Notes under the pieces: model-generated
The model's database searches: none
Told to the model about the DNA's origin: nothing
Seen by the model: the letters and a program-made list of their open reading frames with translations, nothing else
Position numbers and translations under genes: made by a program
Part shown: positions 23,901-35,900 of the stretch, in pieces
Layout of the letters: each line of letters starts with the position of its first letter
Position numbering within the stretch: the first letter of the stretch is position 1
Source: Apostichopus japonicus
Lineage: Eukaryota; Echinodermata; Holothuroidea; Aspidochirotida; Stichopodidae
Length of the DNA: 64,000 bases
Assembly (NCBI RefSeq): GCF_037975245.1
Contig: NC_092576.1
Span: 19,676,111-19,740,110 of the forward strand
Direction: 5' to 3'

Positions 23901-26900
23901 TTAGGGGCTTCCAACCCTGTTTATATTAAGGTGGTAGTGTTCCGGCTGCCTGGGTTCCAATCCCGCTCTGTGACTTGAAACTTGACGGTATAAGCTGAAA
24001 TGTAGCTGAATGAAATGAAAACAAGTATTTTACCTCCACCTTACCACACCCACTCATCTTTTTGAAAGATAATAATAATAAAAACATATTTTTTTACATG
24101 CAAAGTCTGCTTGTTAAACTAGCATCTCTCTTTGTTTTTGTAGGACCAACATGACACAGAGGCATTACCAGAAGGAGAAGGAGATGGTGATAATGTGGTA
24201 TGTATTGAGTTAACAGTATTCAACTCTGTGTCTTGAAACTTGACTGTAAAAGCTGTAATGCAGCTGAATGAAATGAAAACATGAATTTTATCTCCACCTT
24301 ACTACACCCACTCAACTTTTATAGGTAGGTATTTAGATAAATAGGTAGGCAGATAGGTAGGTAGGTAGACAGATGGGTAGGTAGATAGACAGACAGACAC
24401 TGCACCATAACTATAGCTCGATCATACTATGAAAGTGGGTTAAATTGTCAATCAAGGATTATCATAGCATATTTCCAGATTAAAGAATTACTGTTTATTA
24501 AATTTCAATGTTAGTTGTTAGTGTGTTACTTTTTTGCAGGGTAAAGAAAGAGTGACATGCTCCACATCAACCTCATTAATTGGTAAGTGGGATTTTTTTA
24601 ACAGTGGAACCTCATATTAACTTTTGTAAACCGAAATTGATGTAGTTCTGAATGTCACACCCTATTTCTAGATCAACTCATATTCTATTCAATAAGCAGA
24701 TACTAACATTATCTGTTACCATTATATTCTCTTAAGGACACATGTGAACATCAACATTACATATGTCGCACACTTTGGGGCATATCTTTTGGAACAAAAT
24801 GGTTCATACAATGAACGAAATAATAGTAAGTAATTATCATGTCTCAAGGAGTGCAATATCTTGCATTTTCTTTCATACAATCCTTAGGCTGGACCAGACA
24901 CTTTTGTTCAACTGCATTCTGAACATTGGTCTAAGATAATGACTTTTTTCTTCTCCTGCTTTACAGAATCCACTGGTGGTACACTTTACTTTGATTCAGT
25001 TCTGGGAAAATATAGTAACTCCCTTTTTGGTAAATAATATGAATATACCTTTGATTTTGATCCTAATTTTGATTTTCCTATTCATTTCCATTGTTTTCAC
25101 ATCACATAGGTTCTGATTTTGTAGGAAAAAGGCCCACCTATAATGGAACACAAAATCAAAATTTAACATGGACCCACAAAAGAATGATCACCAAATATTT
25201 TGCATGTTGATCTTGAGACACAGATTCTTTTTCGAACCTGATCTGAGCACTCTCCTACAAGTTGCAAAGTGGAGAAGCATTTAGCTCCCATAGATACTCT
25301 GGAGCTTGACCATTCAGACACTTCCAGATGATTGTTAGTATCATAAAATTGACACGTAGTGTTCCATGCAACCATGTAATTCCTTTAAGCACACGGTGGA
25401 GCTGTCAAGCTTTTCCCTGCCTAACACCAGCTTAACAGCCATGTTTTGAACATGTTGTAATTTATGGATTTTACAACTGGCAAGGCCATAGAAGAGGCTG
25501 TTACAGTAGTCAATATGAGAGATAATCAGACCATGAACTACAAGCTTCCAAATTCAGATATCTCCTAATATTTGCATTTGTTCTTTACGTGGGATTTCAT
25601 AGAGTGATTTTCATCAAGATACTGTAAGTGCCGGGATATTTTATTACTTTTGATATCTCACAGTTATCGACAGACAGTTTTGGGGTAACACACTTTGAAA
25701 GCTTTTGGCAATAGTGAACAATGCATGTACCCCCACTCATGATGTAATAGCAGCTATTTCAAATCTAAAAATGGTTTTAAGTAAGTATATAAATTTGTGA
25801 TCAACCTGTGAAATATGCAGCAAATTGTCTATTAGGTGTCATGCATAATTTAAGGTCAGTAAATGATATTTCTACTCTATTAGATGAAATTGTAATCAAT
25901 CTAGTGACACCTTGTTTATGTGCCTCTTGATGTCATTCTTCTGTTTATCCAAAAAAAAAGTTTTTGCAGATTCCACCTAACTTTGTCTGGTAAATGTAGA
26001 TATTAGGGTATGGACCATCCCTTTCATCATATTCCTTTCATATATTTTATAGACACAGACAAGGAAGACAACCTGTTCATGGATGAGTTGACAGGGCATA
26101 TGTACTCCTTTGGTAAGTAACAATGAGCAACTACAACTTGAGTGTGTATGTTGAGTTTGTAACATTCCTCAAAATGGGTCATTGTGGAAGTAATTACAAA
26201 TGAATCTGACACGTTATTTTACAAAATGAGTTCAACCTTTCTTAACATTAGTTTTTCAAGACTAAGATACTGTCATATATCATGACTTATTACACCTTTA
26301 TTTGAACTATCGTGGTCATATTTGAAATGGACTAGAACACAAAATGGTGGAGTAGCTCATACTAATCTCAATACCATGACCAAAGAAAACAAATATTAAC
26401 CAAGATTCTCCCTACAGAATATTGAGCAACTTACTCCAAAGATTTACAAGGTTTTGTAAGTAGATGTTTCAATATGCAACATAGCAATACAAATGTAACA
26501 ATTGCTTCTTTATACAGGACATGCTAGTTGAATATATATGGCTCAATCAATGATAGAATAAAATGTACAATGTTTTTAGTATTTTAATATGTTCACACTA
26601 AAACTCAAACATAAATCATAATTTAAGCCTAATCACAATTCACACATAACCTGATCAACAGTATAAACAATGATGACTTTATACAATGATGAGCCTCCAT
26701 ACTGACATTGAGCTTGGGTTCTGAAGTATTTGACTCCAATTGACCACATATGACCATGAACATTTGCAAAAACATAGGAATCCTGAATTTTTTTTGTGAG
26801 GAACAGGCATATACCAAGTAAAAGCCTGATCCAAGTTAGTAACAACTATCATCAAGCTCTTCATTGGGTTCTCAATGTTTGACCCCTATTGACCTTAGAT

Positions 26901-29900
26901 GGCTTTTAATTCAAAATCTTCAAAATCTCTAGAGGCATTGCTAACTACAAGAAGACTGTCAATGACCCTTGATGGCTATTAGATGATTTTATACTCAAAT
27001 CCTTGCCCCCTTCCCAAAGAAAATACACAAGAATAGCTATTACCAAGTAGCTATACCAAGATAATACAATACAAGAAGAATATCTTTGTTTTCAGTTGAT
27101 GACCTCTAATAACCTGTTACCTATGACAATTTAATATCTGATTGCCCATCATCCAATGATCATTGTGTCAAAGTATCTCTGAAATATCATTGAAATACAT
27201 AATTAAATAGGTGCGACACCATTACAATAGTTCATTCAAACTTCTTCCAGTTAAAAACTGATGCTATCGTTGCAGCAATGCATATTGTTCTGGCTAATCA
27301 ATAAGTCGTACAATAAAACAGATACTAATTTGAATCAGGAATCAGTCTATTCTTGATTCTTGATGTGTTATGCAGATACAAAAATACTACCACAATAAGG
27401 TACAGTATTTGATCAAAAGTATTCAGCCTGAAGAGGTTTAATATATTCACACATTAAGACAATCAATGAATACTTTCATCGTACTTGTTTAGGCTATGCT
27501 GGAGTGTTGGTGACAAATATGAAGACAAATCTTTTTATCCTGCTGATTACTTGTAACATAGCCTCTAGTTCATTTAGGTGTGAGAATTATGTTGTAATAC
27601 TAATCAAGGATGAGAAAGAAGCTTTCCAAACACAATTCAAAGAATAAGGCCAAATTATATTATCAGTGTGTTAAGTTGCTATTGGTAACACATTCACATT
27701 GCACATTCATATTTATTCATGTTGATTGAGTGAATGGAATGTCAGCCTCGACTGATTACTGTGGACTATAGGCATATATGCCATCATATACAAGAGGGAG
27801 GAAAATTATCAAATTGATCAAGATCTCATTATATGCTTATAGATGATTTTTTGTTCTTTAATCTTGAACTATTTTGTTTGAAGCAGGGAGAAAAATGGGG
27901 AGGGGATTGAGGGGGGGTTGGATTGACAGCATTATTTTATTCCAGAGAATACTACTAGCTCAATAGTATGTCAATTGATCTGCTGTACTGTCCAACACTA
28001 TTATTGCATTATAAGCCTTTGTTGATTTAAAACCTAAGAAGTTCTAGTTCCTGGGATCGACCTGCATCGTTTTACACAGGAATTTGCTATTGAAAGTAAG
28101 CACTGTGGGTAAAACACAGTAAAATGATCCGGTTCAGATCCGGCCGAAACAAGCAGGCTCTGTGCCAGGCTCTGGCCAGGCCCTAACCTGGCACAGTGTA
28201 GAAACTCAGAGATGTGTCATTCATTCTTGCTATCCTGAAGGTACAAATTTCATGTAGGTCTTTAAGTCAAACAATATATTTTATAGCTCTACAGCGGTAT
28301 ATATTTGGGGATGATTTTACTAATTTTTATAGCTGATGAATATCCTATGAAATAATGGTGTATCAATATTTTATGATCTAATTTATCATATTGTATTTGT
28401 TACAATAATATTTAATCGCAAATTTATAAAAAATTGCTCCTACAGACATCTTGAACACAGATTGTCAGGCAGTAAGTATGAGACTATTGTATCAATACTC
28501 TTTAAATGCCACAATTGTTTTTGTTTTGCAAGACAAATATGTTACTGTCCAAGAGAATTTCATGGTCCAGGGCATTCATTCTGCATTGGTCCATTCGGTG
28601 TCAACTATACCATACATTTCTGCACACACCCATGTCATTGTTTCCTAGTTATTGCCACAATTCAAAGTAACATTTACATGCTTCACAACTGATAAGGGCG
28701 ACATGTCTTGAGAAACTCAATAATTCCTCACTATACACTCAACATTAACTCTTCATTATTGCCTTTTCTTCTTGAGTATCGATCTAGCCTAGTACTCTTT
28801 CGTAAAGTAATTTCATCTAAGAAAAAGCTACATTTTTGAACATAAATTTGATTTAAAAAGTGCTCTTTGTATCACCATTTCACATCTAAGCACCTTAGGC
28901 ACTTGAACATTTTTCCAAAGCCACGCATTTATCAGCCACGCATTGAATGTCCCTGATTCCAGTCAGGCAATATGGTCACCTTACGGTAATCTGACCTAGT
29001 TTCGAATGAGGTGTAACAAAACTGTTAGACACCACCATCGATCGCAGAAAATACACACACACACAGCTTGCTACCATCGGTAATTAGACACTAGTGTACA
29101 GTCAGTACATACAGCTGCGGTCAATACCCACAGCACTGTGTACAAACAATACAGCGATGGACATCTCAGGTCCAGCTAAAGATAACAAGGTATCACGTTT
29201 CATTACTGTACTGTCTGCATTTGGTAGCGACACGAACAAAACGTCACTTGCAAGCAACGGAAAGTTAACTTTTTCAGATGGCCGCACGTGGTTTGGGGGG
29301 AGTCTTCAATGCCTTTAAGGATGTTCATTGCACAAGACTGCATGCTAGTCCTATTCATCATTATATGACCAATATTAAAATATAAATTAGGTCTGTACAT
29401 GATTGGTAAAGTAGGCTATATCATATTCCAGTTTGTAATTCTGTAGTTTATATTATCATTTGCAGTTTCTATTTCAATAAAATATATTCACAGGAACATC
29501 CCGAACTAAAACCGGTTTTCGAGAAGATGCTTCAACAACTTAAAGAACAGGTAAGATAAAAAACATTTGTATTCCACGGTTTGTTAGAACAAGAGCCCAA
29601 TGCATACTATGGTTTCTTGAATTATTGTGTACAGGTAATTATGGAAGCCATGCATGCTCAGTTTTTCATTTGTGCACATTTTCAAAAAAAGTGGGGAAGG
29701 GAGCATGCTCCAACCTCCATGCCCACAAGGGACAATCTGATCACCTTTATATTTGGCAGAAATTTTTTTGCATATCTAATATTTGACTTTCAATGGACCT
29801 CATTGACCTACAAATGACCATCATTATTTTAGCATGGAATGTTGAATATATCAGGCAAGATGCATGTTACACCATAATTTGACAAATTGGCAATCCTAGT

Positions 29901-32900
29901 AAGCTTCTCAACTCACATTCCAGCTTCAAAGCAGCAATGAAAAATATTTATTTGGTGCCAAAAAGAGAAATTTTAATGCATTTAGGAGAACGAATAAACA
30001 CATTACTATTGTTTTGGTTAGTCTAGCTAGGCTGAAAAGGCTGGGCCGCCAAAAGGTATATATACAACACTTTCCCCACGCAAATTAGTTTATAGTCTGT
30101 ATGACTGTAAACATGAGAAAGTGATCTATTACATTTCTTCTTGAAAGTTAAAATTTTTAGTCTGATCCTTGATTCAATAACATACACCAGAAATAAACTT
30201 ACATACAAAGTGGGTCACATCTATTATAAGAGAGGATGATTCTGCATTTTAGGCATACAGAAGCCTATACACACCTCTTTCTGATAATTTGTCAATAATT
30301 TATTGCCAAATCAGGAAGTCTCACAAGGAGCTGATGTGCTTTCCAATCCTCTAAGACAACTGATGACCTAAAAATTGCCTTCAGAATTTCTACTAGTTAT
30401 GACCACATATACTGAATAAGAAGTCATTTGACCTTCGCACTTCCAAGTTATGGTAGTTACAAAGTTTTCACTAATTGATCTCTGTTGAGCCCAGACAATC
30501 TTTTTAGTAAGTTTATTCAGTTATTGCATACCAAAGTTATGGGGCTTATTCCTGCATTTGACCTCTGCTTTATATTTTTCAAACGACCCTCTTTTTTTTT
30601 AAACTGTTCATAACAACTACACATACTAGATATGAGGCCGTCTGATATGTTTGCACTGCAGATATATGGTGATTATAAATTTTCCATAAAAAAACCAGTT
30701 CAGAGTTCAAGTTAATGATATTATAAGCATATTAAATTGATATGATGTCAGAGGTCACTGGAGTATCAACAGGGGCACACACAATACAAACAGTGTACAA
30801 GGATTTTTTTTTCAAAGCTCACTTGAACAAACTGCTTATCATGCTAACATAAAATTTCACAGATATTACCCCCATACCTAGAACAATAAAATGATCAAAG
30901 AATGGAGCAACTTCTTTACGTTTTCGAAGAGTGATGACGATTTCAGTGAAAACTGCAACAGTAACCCTATGAGGGATTGTCTTGTTTATACTCAGTGCAA
31001 ATTTTCTTTCTGGGCATGCGCAATTGTAACTCTGAACTGGCTTATTGACCCCTGTTGACCCCAGACGACCTTTGACATCCACCAAAAACTATACAGCAAA
31101 CCTTATTAGGATACATCTGTCCACAGATTATTATAACAATTATAATAACAAAAAATTTGACACCTAGGTCTCATCAATACAACAGACTTATCAGTACTAC
31201 TGAACACAATCCTGGCATATATCTGACCATGACATCATAAATCTGAAAGCACAGCAAAAGAAAACTCAAGCCACTAAAAAATTTTTTTTTTAAACAGCTG
31301 AAACAAAATGTCAGGAGTTCTTGGCATGAATGATAATAAACTGGGAGAATATTGAAAGCAAAGCATTCTGCAGATCCAATATTAATTACTTAATTATTAT
31401 ACATTTTACACACAGGACTCAACAAATCAGGACACTACAATGGATGAGGAACATGAGAAGGTAGGTTCATTTTTACTGCAGTGAGTTTCTACTTGGCAGC
31501 TGGATGTTTTCCCCTACAGATATGTTGCATAGGTTTTGGCGTTGGTTTCAAAACGTGTCATACTGTACATATATTCTGTTCTAATAATACATTGGGAAAT
31601 ATATCTTCTGAATGTGATTCATTAATAATAGCCAAAAATATCTTGCATTTGATATAGTTTTTGATACCACAAGAGGTTTCAAAGTGCTTCAGAGGTATTA
31701 CCCTGGTCATTGGTAACCCTGGTCATTGGTAACTGTACAACTTATTCCCTAATTAGCAGATTAATTTTACCCTGTCTAGATGACCAACTCTTGCTGCCAC
31801 CTCCATGTTGGTACTACCACAAACTTACTGTACCCCTACGCTCAAACGATCTCATCAGTGTTCAAGATGTATATAGCAGAATAGCTACTAGTAATAGGAC
31901 TTAGCATTTTGTGTGCATGCTGCCTTTTGATTGGAAGTGCGCCGAGGATGGGGGGGGGGTTTATTAGCTGATTAATAAAGTACAAACAAGACTGGTTTTT
32001 GGTTCAGGTCTCCATATTGGTGTATTCGTCAAGATCATTTGACAATTTAAACACCATCCAATGAGGGCGCACAATCAATCACCCTAAACGAAGGTGCAAA
32101 CACATACTGATAGGGTGACCCTGCAGTCAACGAGAGCATGTTTGGATCTCTATATTGGTATGAATGAGAAATTTCCACTGCAAATTGTAGACTATCAGCA
32201 TTAAAAATCGCTGGTATCGCATCACAAAATGCGACACACTTAAAATCACCACACGTGATAAATTTCGCAAAATGTATAGCGTAAAAATGCGGTGCAGTAC
32301 GTTTGTCGATTTATTTGGTAATTACAGAAGAATAAAAGAGAATCCAGTGTCAAAATGAGTCTGTACTCTACAAATATTATTGAAGGGAAACACAAACCAT
32401 GATCCATTAATTATCGCATTGAAACCCTGCATCAATCGCAGAAGCATTGTAACCAATTTCACCAAAGTTATATATATATCATAGTAGCCTATGAATGCTG
32501 TGTACACTGAATGATGTCATCAAGATTTGTTATTGTCACATCTACTTAAGAATAATAGTGTAAAATTACACTCAACAGTGTTCTCTCCACACCATCATCT
32601 CAATATCTGTGTAGGGGTTTGGAGAGAAAGATCCCCTCTTGATTTCAATGATAATGAAACCCACTTTGTAAACTATCCATGTCTTTACCTAATAATCTTT
32701 CTTGCCTACATAGACCAAACACGACACAGAAGCTTTCCCAGATTATGGTGGGCCGAGTCAAATAGTGGTATGTACAGGATTCATCTCTAAATATATTGGA
32801 CATTAAAGTGCTTCAGTGGTTGAACAGCTCAAAATTGGAACCTTTGAGAAAGTGAGAATGAATGACCTGAATCACTCTCTCATTCGTGGAAAAACATTTT

Positions 32901-35900
32901 CATAATGTATATGTACTATACTGTATGTTAGAAATAAATAGCAGAAGAAGTGGGTTTTATATCTTTATTTTGGCCGACAAATTCTGATGAATTCTGACCA
33001 TGGTAATTACTTCTAACATACAGTTTGTATAGTTGTGGAAAATATGCTCAGCTGTCTTTCATTCTTACTTTATTGAAAGTTAAAATATGGAATAGTACAG
33101 ACACCGATTTCCTCCTTATTTCAAATTCCTCATATGGGCAATTCCATGCCAAAATTTCAAATTGATTTCCCAATTTTGTTTCCACAATTGCAGGTTAGGG
33201 TGATAAATACCTATACCTTATGAATATGTATTGATATCATGTAAATTTATTTGTTCTCATTTTTGGGATGTTTGAAAAGGCATTGTGTGAAAAAGTGACA
33301 AATTGCAAATATTTCTGTAAAAAATAGGCCAATTAAGTTCCATTGTACTTTACGGTAAATGAAACTTATTCTAAAAATTTTTTTATGCATTTACTTTTCC
33401 ACGGACCATGTAACGTCCAAAACATGATTCACTGATTATTACCATACCACATATTTAAAGCTAGTTTATGATGTGTTAACAACTGATATAGGAAATTTAA
33501 AATTTTGCTTATTAAAACTAGGTTAACAGATATTACTTTATTTGTTATTGTGTGCGGGAAATTTTTATCGTAGGTATTGATTAGTTCAATTGTCCCAGAA
33601 CTCTGTGTGCGAGGTATGTTCTATCATAGGAATGGGCTACTTCTCTTGTCCCATAACTGTATGTGTGAGGTAAATTCTATAGTAGGAATGGGCTACTTCT
33701 CTTGTCCCATAACTGTATATGTGTGGGGTACATCATATCATATGGATTGATTACTTCAAATGTCCCACAATGGTACCATATACCGATGGATTGCTTCGAT
33801 TGGGTCCCAGAAATGTATTTGTGTAGGTAAGTTCTATCATAGGAATTGATTACTTCAATTGTTCCACAACTGTATATGTGCGAGGTTAGCTTAATAGGAA
33901 TTGATTACTTCAATTGTCCCACAACTGTATGTGTGTGAGGTAAGCTCTTTCATAGAAAATGATTACTTCAGTTGTCCCACAACTGTATCTGTTTTAGATC
34001 TATCATAGGAATTGATTAATTCATTTGTCCCACAACTGTATGTTTGTGAGGAAATTTCTATCATATGTATGAATTATTCAACTGCCCCACAACTGTAAGT
34101 GTGAGGAAAGAGCAATAATTGGAATGGATTACTTCTATTGTCCCACAGTTGTATGTGTGTAAGGTAAGTTCTATCATAGAAATTGATTACTTCACTGGTC
34201 CCACAACTGTATATGTGTGAAGAAAGTTCTGTCATAGGGATTGATTACTTCAACTGCCCCACAACTGTATGTGTGAGGAAAGAGCAATAATTGGAATGAA
34301 TTACTTCTATTGTCCCACAGTTGTATGTGGGTAAGGTAAGTTCTATCATAGAAATTGATTATTTCACTGGTCCCACAATTGTATATGTGTGAAGAAAGTT
34401 CTGTCTTAGGGATTGATTACTTCAACTGCCCCACAACTGTATGTGTGAGGAAAGAGCAATAATTGGAATGGATTACTTCTATTGTCCCACAGTTGTATGT
34501 GTGTAAGGTAAGTTCTATCATAGAAATTGATTATTTCACTGGTCCCACAATTGTATATGTGTGAAGAAAGTTCTGTCTTAGGGATTGATTACTTCAACTG
34601 TCCCACAACTGTATGTGTGAGGAAAGAGCAATAATTGGAATGGATTACTTCTATTGTCCCACAGTTGTATGTGTGTAAGGTAAGTTCTATCATAGAAATT
34701 GATTACTTCACTGGTCCCACAACTGTATATGTGTGAAGAAAGTTCTGTCATAGGGATTGATTACTTCAACTGCCACACAACTGTATGTGTGAGGAAAGAG
34801 CAATAATTGGAATGAATTACTTCTATTGTCCCACAGTTGTATGTGTGTAAGGTAAGTTCTATCATAGAAATTGATTATTTCACTGGTCCCACAATTGTAT
34901 ATGTGTGAAGAAAGTTCTGTCATAGGGATTGATTACTTCAACTGCCCCACAACTGTATGTGTGAGGAAAGAGCAATAATTGGAATGGATTACTTCTATTG
35001 TCCCACAGTTGTATGTGTGTAAGGTAAGTTCTATCATAGAAATTGATTATTTCACTGGTCCCACAATTGTATATGTGTGAAGAAAGTTCTGTCATAGGGA
35101 TTGATTACTTCAACTGTCCCACAACTGTATGTGTGAGGAAAGAGCAATAATTGGAATGGATTACTTCTATTGTCCCACAGTTGTATGTGTGTAAGGTAAG
35201 TTCTATCATAGAAATTGATTACCTCAGTGGTCCCACAACTGTATATGTGTGAAGAAAGTTCTGTTATAGGGATTGATTACTTCAACTGTCCCACAACTAT
35301 GTGTTTGAGAAAAGTTCTATCATAGGATGGGTTGTCCCACAACTGTATGTGTTATATGTGTTATATTATAGGAATGGACTACTTTAATTGTCCCACGAAT
35401 GTCCCACAACTGTATGTGTGTAGGTGAGTTCTACCATAGGAATTGATTACTTCAATTCACACACAACTTTTGTTATTTAAAAATTACAAAGCAGGTTTGA
35501 ACATCCCTAAAAAGGTACAGTGGACTTCGCATGTCTAAAGGTGTCTTATTCTTTGACCTCTGTTTACCTCTCCAAAAACCACAGGAACCATGTAATTATC
35601 ATGAGGAACCTACACTCCAAGTTTGAACTTGATAGGACCAGGTATGACCCAATTGAGCTCAGACAACCAAAATCAATAGAGTACATGTCACATTGCCATT
35701 GCTCCATCTGATATGGGTGGTTATGACAATCCTGCAATACTAGTCACTATCCAGAATCAGTTATTATTCCAGTCAATTTACTGATCAGTATGATTATCAA
35801 TTATCGAAAAGAGTTATTGCAATAGAAATCGAGCAAACAGTTTTGAGCCAAAAATTGCATTTCTTGTATGCAAATGAAATTTGCGGAAAATGTGAATTTG

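Larger units (their letters stand above)
22433..24325 (+). repeat. Segmental duplication carrying exon 7/8 and a SINE
   Basis: About 330 bp at 22,433-22,760 (SINE head, intron and exon 7) recurs at 23,893-24,225 (exon 8), separated by minisatellite array 2. A third, partial copy of the segment upstream of the exon follows at 24,219-24,325 without an exon. The two exons encode nearly identical DQHDTEALPEG peptides, so the duplication added in-frame coding sequence. Confidence 0.88.

Noticed and set aside
29158-29194. ATGGACATCTCAGGTCCAGC ... AACAAG as an internal first exon
   Set aside because: The following GTATCACG is a poor donor and no promoter signal was evident.
34708-35095. Two near-identical 71-aa minus-strand ORFs
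   Set aside because: They are copies of the 172-bp higher-order repeat read on the other strand.
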